Assembly (NCBI GenBank): GCA_036501345.1
Contig: DASYAN010000466.1
Span: 1-10,933, forward strand
DNA from: DASYAN01 sp036501345
GTDB taxonomy: Bacteria; Chloroflexota; Ktedonobacteria; Ktedonobacterales; Ktedonobacteraceae
Direction of reading: 5' to 3'
Length of the DNA stretch: 10,933 nt
Both the position numbers and the translations under genes were made by a program. Shown here piece after piece: positions 1 through 6,961 of this stretch. Positions within the stretch are counted from its first letter, which is position 1. Each line of letters begins with the position of its first letter. The notes under the pieces are model-generated. The model was not told the origin of the DNA, searched no databases, and was given only the letters and a program-made list of their open reading frames with translations.

Positions 1-481
1 TAGCCTGATAGGATGGCTGTCCTGTCGCAGCTGTGGTTGCTAATGTGCGCCCATGGAAGCTATTTTGCATACTGATAATTTCGTAGGCACCGTTGCGATG
101 GACACGCCCATATTTGCGTGCCAGCTTAATAGCACCTTCATTGGCTTCTGCCCCACTGTTGGAGAAGAATGAGCGCATACCGTTACTTTGGATGCCGAGC
201 AGCTCTGCTAGCTCTATCTGACGGACATTGTAATAGAGATTAGAAATATGAACCAGTTGTGTCACTTGCTGCTGTACTGCTTGAATGACGGCGGGATGGC
301 AGTGGCCCAGGACATTGACGGCAATACCGGCAACAAAGTCCAGATAGACTTTACCATCGTTATCCCATACCCGAGCACCTTCTCCGCGTACAAGCGTGAT
401 CGGAAATCGCTTGAATGTTCCCTGATAATACTGCTGCTCAAGTGCCATCCAGTCACGTTTGTTGACCTCTGCTGTTGCCAT
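1..481 (-). CDS. argD: Acetylornithine aminotransferase ArgD, N-terminal part (3' end off the window)
   Basis: A PLP-dependent class III aminotransferase that converts N-acetylglutamate semialdehyde to N-acetylornithine in cytoplasmic arginine synthesis. Only the first 160 residues are in the window. Visible family features are WDNDGKVYLDFVAGIAVNVLGH (given here in pieces: WDNDGKVYLDF at 39-49, AGIAVNVLGH at 51-60), the cofactor-phosphate loop SNSGAEANE at 107-115 and SFHGRT at 141-146. The Schiff-base lysine would lie off the window. The ATG is fixed by AAGGAGG six bases upstream. It follows argJ on the same strand after 116 nt with no terminator between, so the two probably form an operon. 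Class III transaminases are close relatives of one another, but the argJ neighbour supports ArgD over GABA or ornithine transaminase. Confidence 0.93.
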   Translation of the reverse strand, partial: MATAEVNKRDWMALEQQYYQGTFKRFPITLVRGEGARVWDNDGKVYLDFVAGIAVNVLGHCHPAVIQAVQQQVTQLVHISNLYYNVRQIELAELLGIQSNGMRSFFSNSGAEANEGAIKLARKYGRVHRNGAYEIISMQNSFHGRTLATTAATGQPSYQA

Positions 482-490
482 TATTGCCTC

Positions 491-510
491 CTTGTATAGT
501 CTTGTATAGT
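491..510. repeat. Perfect 10-bp tandem repeat at the argD ribosome-binding site
   Basis: The decamer CTTGTATAGT occurs twice back to back. On the minus strand the second copy abuts the argD Shine-Dalgarno, and the AAG of its end forms part of AAGGAGG. A slippage duplication is the simplest origin; an effect on argD translation is possible but not shown. Confidence 0.8.
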
Positions 511-597
511 AAATGAACATTCACCTGATAGGTTTTGCGCGGTTTGGTTCAATAGCCTGTGAGCGTGATGTGTATGATCTGCGAGAAGATGCGCTAA

Positions 598-1809
598 TCA
601 CCGCATGTACAACGTATTCTCGTCGATATACCCATGAGTCAGATCACAGCCCCAGGCCGTTGCTTCACCATTCCCCAGGTGAAGATCAACTGTGATGATA
701 ACTTCATGTCCCGCCATAGCGGACTGAGCCTGTTGCTGGTTATAGGATGCTGCCGTTCCCTGTTTGACTACCTGCACATCTCCAAGGAAAATATCGCATA
801 GATCCTGTTGGAGTGTGCAACCACTGGCTCCTAGTGCCGCGACAATGCGTCCCCAATTGGGATCACCGCCAGCCAATGCACATTGCCAAATAGAAGAACG
901 TGTGATTGCGCGTGCAGCTTTAACCGCATCGTCCTTGTTGCGTGCGCTATTCACGTGAACAGTCATGAGCTTTGTCGCGCCCTCACCATCGCGTACCATC
1001 TCACGTGCAAGATATTTTGTGATGTAGCGCAGTGCCGCCTGGAAACGCCCAACTTCTGGATGTGAGGCGTTCAACGGAACATTGCCAGCCAGACCATTGG
1101 CCAAGAGAATGCATGTGTCGTTCGTGGACATGTCGCCATCGACAGAAATCATATTAAACGAATCTGCAACGGCGGCTCGTAGCTCACTTTGTAGCCAATC
1201 GCATTCGATGGCGGCATCCGTCGTGAGGTAACAGAGCATGGTTGCCATATTCGGATAAATCATTCCCGAGCCCTTGGAGACTGCTCCCAAGCGGATAGCA
1301 CAACCATCCACATTGAATTCCAGCCCCATACGTTTAGGATAGGTATCGGTAGTCATAATGGCCTCAGAGAAGGCTTTTCCCCCTTCCTTGCTTAGAGCGA
1401 TCTGTTTGATACCTGCCTCTATCTTCTCAATTGGCAACTGATGACCGATGATGCCTGTGGAGGAGCAGAGGACCAATGTATCCTCTATGCCTAAGTGTCC
1501 CGCTGCGAAATTGGTCATGCGATATGCATTCTGCATGCCTTGCTGGCCCGTAGCACAATTAGCGTTGCCACTATTGACTATCAGTGCTTGAGCTTTGCCG
1601 CTTTTCAATCGCTCCTGGCAGAGGAGAACAGGGGCTGCTCGTGTGCTACTGGTGGTAAATGTGCCTGCGGCCACACACGGGACATCTGAAGCTAGGATAG
1701 CAAGATCTTGGATAGTGTGGTCTGCTTTAATGCCGCAGGCAGTCGTACCAGCCAGAAATCCTTGGGGAGCAGTAATGCAAGTGTCGATCTCGTAAAATAC
1801 ATCTGACAT
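598..1809 (-). CDS. argJ: Bifunctional ornithine acetyltransferase / N-acetylglutamate synthase ArgJ
   Basis: ArgJ moves the acetyl group from N-acetylornithine to glutamate, giving the recycled arginine pathway; many members also use acetyl-CoA. The protein is 403 residues, normal for the family. The oxyanion-hole segment SSTGIIG is at 116-122, KGSGMIYPNMATML at 179-192 contains the autocleavage site, and the new N-terminal nucleophile of the beta chain would be Thr190. GDMSTNDT (225-232) and GGDPNWGRI (314-322) are also typical. The ATG at 1809 is preceded by a GAAAGG-type site. The gene is followed by argD on the same strand and has a promoter at 1920-1948, with a structured leader between. 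Whether it is mono- or bifunctional cannot be read from the sequence. Confidence 0.96.
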   Translation of the reverse strand: MSDVFYEIDTCITAPQGFLAGTTACGIKADHTIQDLAILASDVPCVAAGTFTTSSTRAAPVLLCQERLKSGKAQALIVNSGNANCATGQQGMQNAYRMTNFAAGHLGIEDTLVLCSSTGIIGHQLPIEKIEAGIKQIALSKEGGKAFSEAIMTTDTYPKRMGLEFNVDGCAIRLGAVSKGSGMIYPNMATMLCYLTTDAAIECDWLQSELRAAVADSFNMISVDGDMSTNDTCILLANGLAGNVPLNASHPEVGRFQAALRYITKYLAREMVRDGEGATKLMTVHVNSARNKDDAVKAARAITRSSIWQCALAGGDPNWGRIVAALGASGCTLQQDLCDIFLGDVQVVKQGTAASYNQQQAQSAMAGHEVIITVDLHLGNGEATAWGCDLTHGYIDENTLYMR

Positions 1810-1861
1810 GGAGATATGCCTTTCTTTGAAATTGAAGGAACGTTCCAGGTGGTGTGGTAAC

Positions 1862-1903
1862 TCCCCAAATCCGTCTCCTGACTGGGGAAAGATAGCATCA
1901 GGA
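1862..1903 (-). promoter_or_regulatory. Candidate H-type pseudoknot in the argJ 5' leader
   Basis: In the minus-strand transcript two perfect 6-bp stems interleave. Stem 1 pairs TCCTGA (1903-1898) with TCAGGA (1881-1876). Stem 2 pairs TCCCCA (1888-1883) with TGGGGA (1867-1862). Each stem can gain a G-U pair. The loops are 9, 1 and 8 nt, which fits an H-type pseudoknot; the two stems could also be mutually exclusive hairpins. The structure begins about 10 nt after the predicted start of transcription and ends about 50 nt before the argJ ATG. It matches no riboswitch class I can name. Confidence 0.4.
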
Positions 1904-1919
1904 ACTCCTCGCTAATCTC

Positions 1920-1948
1920 ATTGTACTATGTGGGGCCTATGCATACAA
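1920..1948 (-). promoter_or_regulatory. Sigma-70-type promoter of argJ(-argD)
   Basis: On the minus strand TTGTAT (1948-1943) and TACAAT (1925-1920) are separated by 17 bp. The -10 box matches 5 of 6 consensus bases and the -35 box 3 of 6. Transcription would start near 1913, leaving a leader of about 104 nt before argJ. Confidence 0.55.
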
Positions 1949-1949
1949 G
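1921..1949 (+). promoter_or_regulatory. Weak plus-strand promoter facing the GNAT remnant, superimposed on the argJ promoter
   Basis: TTGTAC (1921-1926) and TACAAG (1944-1949) are 17 bp apart. These are almost the same bases as the argJ promoter read on the other strand, because the segment is bounded by TTGTA and TACAA. The match to consensus is modest, so activity is uncertain. Confidence 0.25.
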
Positions 1950-1979
1950 TATTTTTGAGAGAGGGTGGAGGTTAAACCA

Positions 1980-2189
1980 ATGACAAGCAAGCCAATTATT
2001 ATCAGGGAAGCGAGAACTGAAGATATTCCATTTCTGCAAGTGATGATTTGGGAGGCCATACTCGCCTCGCCGATCCTTTTAGCCCACGATGGTATTGAAG
2101 CCCTTCAACAAATGGAAGAGAAAAACCAACTTCAGTGCTTTTTTGACTCTTTTATCTATGGAGATTACAATTGCGGTGGTAGCGGATAG
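1980..2189 (+). pseudogene. Truncated GNAT-type N-acetyltransferase (N-terminal remnant)
   Basis: The reading frame has an excellent start: GGAGG at 1967-1971, eight bases before the ATG. It encodes 69 residues. The first 50 or so look like the N-terminus of a GNAT acetyltransferase: IIIREARTEDIPFL at 6-19, a helix with IWEAI, then ASPILLAHDGIEALQQMEE. An intact GNAT is about 150-190 residues, so the acetyl-CoA pyrophosphate loop (R/Q-x-x-G-x-G/A) is absent. The last residues (SFIYGDYNCGGSG) are read from bases that also encode the end of ftsH on the other strand, with a 25-bp tail-to-tail overlap, so they are probably not native. A deletion joining this gene to ftsH is the simplest explanation. 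The family call rests on pattern recognition of a short fragment. An expressed short protein cannot be excluded because the start signals are intact. Confidence 0.6.
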
Positions 2190-4159
2190 TTAGCATCAGA
2201 GAGCTGAAGTACTTTCTTCTCACTATTAAATGACATCTCATCCTCAGACATATCTCCGTTAAATAATATCTCACCGTCGGACATACCTACGACAATTGAA
2301 GGGCTATTGTACTGCTCGTCAGGTGTGTTGAAGAGAGATTCGAAGAGAGGACCTTCCAGAGTTTCCTCTTTAATCAAGCGTTCGCTAATCATGATCAGGC
2401 GAGTCTTATTTTGTTGGAGAATATGATAGGCTTTATCAAAGGCCGTCTGAATAATGCTGCGTATTTCTTCATCGATCTCGCGGGCCGTTTGTTCGCTGTA
2501 GTTGCGCTGTTCGCCAAAGTCGCGACCCAGAAAGACTAGTTCATCTTTATGACCCAGCGCTAATGGGCCGATACGGCTACTCATCCCATATTCGGTAACC
2601 ATTGAGCGAGCAATCTTGGTGATACGCTCTATATCGTTAGAGGCACCGGTCGTGACCTCCCCGAAAATGAGAGATTCGGCTACATGACCACCTAATGCGT
2701 AAGCTAGTATATCTTCAAATTGTGCCTTGCTCCACAGGTAACGATCTTCCGTCGGTAAGAGCATAGTGAAACCACCTGCTTGGCCTCGGGCGAGAATCGA
2801 TACTTTGTGTACTGGATCAGTATTCGGCAGCATACGTGCTACTAGCGCATGTCCTACTTCATGGTATGCTGTAATCGCTTTCTCGCGTTCACTAATGATG
2901 CGACTTTTACGGGCAGGACCCGCAACCACACGATCAATGGCTTCTTCCAGTTCACTCATACCGATCATGCGCTTATTGCGTCGCGCAGCTAGAATAGCGG
3001 CCTCGTTGAGCAAGTTGGCAAGATCGGCTCCTGAAAAGCCGGGCGTTTGCTTGGCAAGTACTTCTAACGAGACACTTTGCTCTAGCGGCTTGCCTCTGGC
3101 ATGAACCTGAAGGATAGATGTACGCCCTCGAATATCGGGACGATCCAACACTACCTGCCGATCAAAGCGTCCAGGACGTAAAAGAGCAGGATCAAGGACA
3201 TCTGGGCGATTGGTTGCAGCAATGACGATCACATTCGTATTCGTATCAAAGCCATCCATCTCGACCAGGATCTGGTTCAAGGTTTGTTCACGTTCGTCAT
3301 GTGAACCACCTAGACCAGCCCCACGTTGGCGACCAACTGCGTCGATTTCATCCACGAAAACGATGCATGGACTGTTGCGCTTGGCCTGTTCAAAGAGGTC
3401 TCGCACACGACTTGCTCCGACACCAACGAACATCTCCACAAACTCGGAACCGCTGATGCTGAAAAATGGCACGCCAGCTTCACCAGCTACAGCACGTGAT
3501 ACGAGCGTTTTACCTGTGCCTGGCGGGCCAACAAGCAGCAATCCTTTGGGAATGCGTGCGCCAAGTGCAACAAACTTTTCTGGATATTTCAGGAACTCGA
3601 CGATTTCCTGTAACTCTTGCTTGGCTTCATCAACTCCTGCAATATCAGCAAATGTTAGCATTTGCTTACTGCCCATGAACATACGAGCACGGCTCTTGCC
3701 AAATGATATCGCTTGATTGTTGTTTCCTTGGGTCTGGCGCAGTATGAAGATGATCAATAGACCGAAGAAGAGAAATGGGATGAAACTGCCAATAGCACTC
3801 AGCCAGCCCCAGATAGGACTGGGAGCATCATACTCAAGTGTCAGATAGCCAGTATTGGTATAGTCAACCTTATTATCTTGGAGTACACTTGTTACATCAA
3901 AAGTATCATTAATCGTGGCAGCTTCCTGAGGGGCATTGGCTATCTTTCCCCTAGTGAGTGTGAGAGTTCCGTTCCCAACCGTCAAGATGTCTTGTTGACC
4001 TTCCTTTATATCAGCTTTGATGTGATTAAAGATGGTTGAGACATCAACTGTTTTGATGTGTGACTGTGGCCGAAATACAAACAGTACAATCAGAAAGAAA
4101 ACCAACACGGTCAGGAGCCAGAAAATACCCGTTCTGAGCCATTTTCTATTGATTGACAT
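2165..4159 (-). CDS. ftsH: ATP-dependent zinc metalloprotease FtsH
   Basis: A membrane-anchored AAA+ protease that forms hexamers and degrades damaged membrane proteins and short-lived regulators. It has 664 residues from the chosen ATG. A transmembrane helix at about 11-29 and a second at about 117-140 flank the extracytoplasmic domain. Then come Walker A GPPGTGKT (211-218), Walker B CIVFVDEID (265-273), the second region of homology ending RPGRFDRQ (328-335), and the zinc site HEVGH (433-437) with the third ligand Asp509 in TTGASND. The usual zinc motif is HEAGH, so Ala is replaced by Val; all ligands and the catalytic Glu are kept. The acidic tail contains an 11-residue repeat. A TTG at 4186 would add nine residues, but AGAGAGGAG sits just before the ATG at 4159. 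The promoter is at 4353-4361. Confidence 0.97.
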   Translation of the reverse strand: MSINRKWLRTGIFWLLTVLVFFLIVLFVFRPQSHIKTVDVSTIFNHIKADIKEGQQDILTVGNGTLTLTRGKIANAPQEAATINDTFDVTSVLQDNKVDYTNTGYLTLEYDAPSPIWGWLSAIGSFIPFLFFGLLIIFILRQTQGNNNQAISFGKSRARMFMGSKQMLTFADIAGVDEAKQELQEIVEFLKYPEKFVALGARIPKGLLLVGPPGTGKTLVSRAVAGEAGVPFFSISGSEFVEMFVGVGASRVRDLFEQAKRNSPCIVFVDEIDAVGRQRGAGLGGSHDEREQTLNQILVEMDGFDTNTNVIVIAATNRPDVLDPALLRPGRFDRQVVLDRPDIRGRTSILQVHARGKPLEQSVSLEVLAKQTPGFSGADLANLLNEAAILAARRNKRMIGMSELEEAIDRVVAGPARKSRIISEREKAITAYHEVGHALVARMLPNTDPVHKVSILARGQAGGFTMLLPTEDRYLWSKAQFEDILAYALGGHVAESLIFGEVTTGASNDIERITKIARSMVTEYGMSSRIGPLALGHKDELVFLGRDFGEQRNYSEQTAREIDEEIRSIIQTAFDKAYHILQQNKTRLIMISERLIKEETLEGPLFESLFNTPDEQYNSPSIVVGMSDGEILFNGDMSEDEMSFNSEKKVLQLSDANYPLPPQL
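2219..2284 (-). repeat. 33-bp imperfect tandem duplication in the ftsH 3' end
   Basis: Two adjacent 33-bp units (2284-2252 and 2251-2219) share 24 of 33 bases and encode MSDGEILFNGD and MSEDEMSFNSE, residues 626-636 and 637-647 of FtsH. The duplication stays in frame and lies in the non-catalytic C-terminal tail. Confidence 0.7.
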
Positions 4160-4163
4160 CTGG

Positions 4164-4194
4164 CTCCTCTCTATAGACTCTAACAAGTGAGAGT
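4164..4194 (-). promoter_or_regulatory. Competing hairpins around the ftsH ribosome-binding site
   Basis: In the ftsH transcript ACTCT (4194-4190) can pair with AGAGT (4181-4177) over an 8-nt loop. Alternatively CTCTC (4193-4189) can pair with GAGAG (4171-4167), which overlaps the Shine-Dalgarno AGAGAGGAG (4172-4164). The second fold would hide the start signal. The stems are only 5 bp, so this is a weak candidate for translational control. Confidence 0.25.
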
Positions 4195-4352
4195 GGTATC
4201 TTAAGTAAGTCTATCATATAAATAGCGGCAGGAAACCTCTACGGTAATGCAGTGGAAGGAATACCGTATCTACTTTCTGGTATCCTCCAATGAGAATTGA
4301 TTATACTCGTTCCTAAATAAGAGTGCACCTCAAACGATTGGTACTAGCTTAT

Positions 4353-4395
4353 ATTATAGCACACATGTCCATGAAGCTCTTGGAGAATTTTTTTT
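4353..4395 (-). promoter_or_regulatory. Extended -10 promoter of ftsH with an upstream A-tract
   Basis: On the minus strand TGCTATAAT (4361-4353) is a perfect -10 box with the extended TGn element. The -35 position (AAGAGC) is poor, as is common for extended -10 promoters. A run of eight As (4395-4388 on the minus strand) lies where an UP element would contact RNA polymerase. The leader to the ftsH ATG is about 190 nt. The rest of the comF-ftsH gap (4160-4488) holds only this leader and short hairpins without T-runs; no terminator for comF is visible. Confidence 0.6.
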
Positions 4396-4488
4396 AGGCG
4401 AGTTATTCCTTCCAGCTACTATCTATCTCTTCTATTAGAACGTGACTGCTCAGGTATCTGACTCATGTCACCTTTGGTGATAGCCAAA

Positions 4489-5202
4489 TTAGGAAAAAGG
4501 AGGACGTGCAAGTACTAATCCCCACACAGCATTTGCTCCTGCGCCAAATAAAGGTGTGGCACATGCCTCTAAAGTTGCTCCGGTGGTGCAAACGTCGTCT
4601 ATGAGTAGAACATTACACTTAGAAAGTGCTCTGACGTTAGATTTCTGATTCAAAAAAAATGCTCCTGCGACATTCTGTAGCCGTTCGCTCATAGGCAGGC
4701 CTGTCTGTGATGCTGTAGCACGGACGCGAGTCAGCAGTGAGGTGTGTAGTGGGAGACCTAATTCAGCAGAGCATACCTCTGCCAGGAGTTGCGCCTGATT
4801 ATAGCCACGTTGTTGCTGGCGCTCTGTGTGGAGCGGCACTGGGACAATCACGTCTGCAACTAGCCCTGTGCGCTTATAGGCCTGTGCTAACAAGCTACCT
4901 AGCGGCTGAGCTATGCGCTTATTGCCGCCATACTTGAGTGCGTGTATGTATGAACGTAGGGGCTCTTGATATAGACCGACAATCCGCAGGCCATTGAACT
5001 GTAGTGGGTGATAGGCACACCTTTGGCAGACATTGTCTGATATAAGAGGCGTATAGCAATGCTTGCAAAAAGGTGGAGACAATATCTGAATACTTGCATA
5101 ACAGATAGGACAAAGGATCTGGCCACTTCTCTTGCATCCAGCACAATAGGGAAGAAAGAGAAAATCCAGAAACTGTTCTACTGTATGTTTCCAATCACGC
5201 AC
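4489..5202 (-). CDS. comF: ComF family protein (phosphoribosyltransferase fold)
   Basis: ComF proteins are cytoplasmic and needed for natural transformation in several bacteria; they combine an N-terminal zinc-binding part with a type I phosphoribosyltransferase domain. Here 237 residues contain four CxxC-type pairs (C20/C23, C31/C34, C46/C49, C59/C62), the ComF signature RGYNQAQLLA (132-141) and the PRPP-binding loop VLLIDDVCTTGAT (198-210). The start is GTG at 5202, seven bases after GAGG. It lies 31 nt downstream of lysS without a terminator, so co-transcription with lysS is likely. Other competence genes are not in the window, and a role in DNA uptake is inferred from the family only. Confidence 0.92.
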   Translation of the reverse strand: MRDWKHTVEQFLDFLFLPYCAGCKRSGQILCPICYASIQILSPPFCKHCYTPLISDNVCQRCAYHPLQFNGLRIVGLYQEPLRSYIHALKYGGNKRIAQPLGSLLAQAYKRTGLVADVIVPVPLHTERQQQRGYNQAQLLAEVCSAELGLPLHTSLLTRVRATASQTGLPMSERLQNVAGAFFLNQKSNVRALSKCNVLLIDDVCTTGATLEACATPLFGAGANAVWGLVLARPPFS

Positions 5203-5233
5203 AATCCCACCTCAACCCAATCTCTATGGAAGC

Positions 5234-6712
5234 TTACTGCTCTTCGGCTGCCTTGCGCAACGTCGGGAAGAGAATCACATCACGGATAGATTCCTGGTCT
5301 GCCATGAGCATGGCGAGACGATCGATACCGAGACCCACCCCACTGGTGGGAGGCATTCCCACTTCCAGTGCTTCCAGGAAGTCTTCATCGAGTACTTGCG
5401 CTTCATCATCCCCCTGCAAACGTTGACGTGCCTGATCTTCAAACCGTGCACGCTGGTCTAGAGGATCATTGAGCTCGGTATAGGCATTGCCACACTCCAG
5501 GCCTCCGATGAATGGCTGGAAACGTTCGACCAGATCGGGAAACTTGCGGTGCTGCTTGGTCAGGGGCGAAACGTCAAGAGGATAGTCGACCAGGAAAATG
5601 GCCTGACGTAACTCTGGTATATTCCGACGGAACATTTCACTCTTGAGATTATCAATTAACCGACCATAACCAACTTTGGGATCAACCTCGTAGTTATGCC
5701 GCTGCATCACTGCTGCCAGTTCCTCTCGATTGGGATAGTTTCTCACTTCAATGCCTGTGAATTGAGCAATGGCGTCCAGCAGAGGATAGCGCTTCCACGG
5801 TGGGGTCAGGTCGATCTCTGTCCCCTGGTAAGAAATATGCGTGGACCTCTTTACCGCCTGTGCGATGGACGCAATCATTTCCTCAACTAGCTTCATAGTA
5901 ACATTATAATCAGCATAGGCCATATAGAATTCCATCATAGTAAATTCTGGATTATGGCTACGGTCGGTGCCCTCATTGCGAAAGTTGCGACCAATCTCGT
6001 ACACGCGCTCAAAGCCACCGACAATGAGGCGCTTGTGGTACAACTCGACTGCGATACGCAGATAGAGATCACGGTCAAGCGCATTATGATGAGTAATAAA
6101 GGGGCGAGCTGCAGCTCCACCATAGAGCGGTTGGAGGATTGGTGTGTCAACTTCGATAAAATCACGTTCGTCCAAGAAATGGCGCATGGCGGTGATCATA
6201 CGACTGCGTGTAAGAAAGACCTGTTTGACCTCATCACCGTTGGCAATCAAGTCAAGGTAGCGCTTCCGCTGGCGCAGATCCTTATCCTCCAAGCCATGAT
6301 ATTTCTCCGGTAGAGGACGCAATCCTTTAGCAAGAATGTGGAACTGTTTGACATGGAGAGTTTGTTCGCCTGTGCGTGTAGTGAATAAGAAACCACTGGC
6401 CTGGATGAAATCGCCTAGATCAAGTAGTTTGATGATACGGTAGTTTTCTTCACCAATGTCGTTGATACGCAGATAAATCTGCATACTTCCGGTCCCATCC
6501 TCGATCTTAGCAAAGGTAGCTTTGCCCATTTCTCGCAGTAAGCGAATACGTCCCGCCAGAGTATATGAGCCTTCAGGTCCTACAAGCGCATCGAAATTCT
6601 GCAAGATTTCCGCGATGGTATGTGTGCGCTCTGCAGTATTAGGATATGGGTTGATCTCCTGGTTGCGCAATGCTTGCAAGCGTTGTATACGTGTTTCCCG
6701 TTCATCCGTCAT
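5234..6712 (-). CDS. lysS: Lysyl-tRNA synthetase, class II
   Basis: Charges tRNA-Lys with lysine in the cytoplasm. It has 492 residues, the usual size. An N-terminal OB-fold anticodon-binding domain covers about 50-130 (LAGRIRLLREMGKATFAKIED at its start, broken here as LAGRIRLLREM and GKATFAKIED). Class II motif 1 is near 179-193 (FLDERDFIEVDTPIL), motif 2 is FRNEGTDRSHNPEFTMMEFY (244-263), and motif 3 is GVGLGIDRLAML (458-469) with the ATP-binding Arg465. The ATG at 6712 has a weak site (GAGA close, AAGGA farther off). It is followed by comF after 31 nt. Upstream it is insulated from greA by a terminator and has its own extended -10 promoter. No T-box signature is seen in its leader. Confidence 0.97.
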   Translation of the reverse strand: MTDERETRIQRLQALRNQEINPYPNTAERTHTIAEILQNFDALVGPEGSYTLAGRIRLLREMGKATFAKIEDGTGSMQIYLRINDIGEENYRIIKLLDLGDFIQASGFLFTTRTGEQTLHVKQFHILAKGLRPLPEKYHGLEDKDLRQRKRYLDLIANGDEVKQVFLTRSRMITAMRHFLDERDFIEVDTPILQPLYGGAAARPFITHHNALDRDLYLRIAVELYHKRLIVGGFERVYEIGRNFRNEGTDRSHNPEFTMMEFYMAYADYNVTMKLVEEMIASIAQAVKRSTHISYQGTEIDLTPPWKRYPLLDAIAQFTGIEVRNYPNREELAAVMQRHNYEVDPKVGYGRLIDNLKSEMFRRNIPELRQAIFLVDYPLDVSPLTKQHRKFPDLVERFQPFIGGLECGNAYTELNDPLDQRARFEDQARQRLQGDDEAQVLDEDFLEALEVGMPPTSGVGLGIDRLAMLMADQESIRDVILFPTLRKAAEEQ

Positions 6713-6813
6713 ACGTCTCTAATTCCTTCAAAAAGTAGTGCCAGGAAGCCTGACAGCTCTATGCAACGTTCTTGGCAAGCTAAGCTAACCTGACCTAGCA
6801 TCCAGTCTTCTCC

Positions 6814-6822
6814 ATTGTAACA
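6814..6822 (-). promoter_or_regulatory. Extended -10 promoter of lysS(-comF)
   Basis: On the minus strand TGTTACAAT (6822-6814) gives a TGn element plus a 5-of-6 -10 box. No good -35 box is seen. It lies just downstream of the greA terminator and about 100 nt upstream of the lysS ATG, so lysS probably starts its own transcript here. Confidence 0.45.
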
Positions 6823-6845
6823 TGGTTTGGTGATGGGGAATAGGC

Positions 6846-6884
6846 AAGAAAAGGTTTGTTTTGTCGTGTAGGGCAAAACAAACC
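6846..6884 (-). terminator. Intrinsic terminator of greA
   Basis: GGTTTGTTTTG and CAAAACAAACC form a perfect 11-bp stem. Two more pairs, one G-U type, leave a 6-nt loop. In the minus direction the stem is followed by TTTTCTT (6852-6846). It lies 77 nt beyond the greA stop and ends the birA-greA unit before lysS. Confidence 0.85.
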
Positions 6885-6961
6885 GACCCGTGCAGTTTAC
6901 AAAAACCGCCCAGGCCGGTCATAAGCAACTTATGCTGTTAGCACTGCTAATTTAGGATTGT

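Noticed and set aside
1837..1846. Palindrome GGAACGTTCC in the argJ leader, with a similar AGAACGTTCT at 9203-9212, suggesting a shared operator
   Set aside because: AACGTT also occurs inside lysS, near 5421 and 5522; the 9203 copy overlaps the MITE-like arm, and the flanks do not agree. Chance is sufficient.
3210..3716. 168-codon open frame on the plus strand
   Set aside because: It is antisense to the AAA+ domain of ftsH, has composition and odd residues of a shadow frame, and no ribosome-binding site.
4300..4305. Second TATAAT on the minus strand in the ftsH leader
   Set aside because: No TGn extension and no -35 box at a workable distance; the upstream extended -10 at 4353-4361 is better.
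4468..4480. TCACC/GGTGA hairpin just after comF as its terminator
   Set aside because: The stem is 5 bp with a 3-nt loop and no T-run follows in the direction of transcription.
5954..6313. 119-codon open frame on the plus strand
   Set aside because: Antisense to lysS; no start signal and no recognisable domain.
6713..6813. T-box or lysine riboswitch in the lysS leader
   Set aside because: The leader is only about 100 nt, and neither a T-box sequence (AGGGTGG type) nor a lysine-riboswitch-like multi-helix fold is visible. The same check was negative for the argJ and birA leaders.
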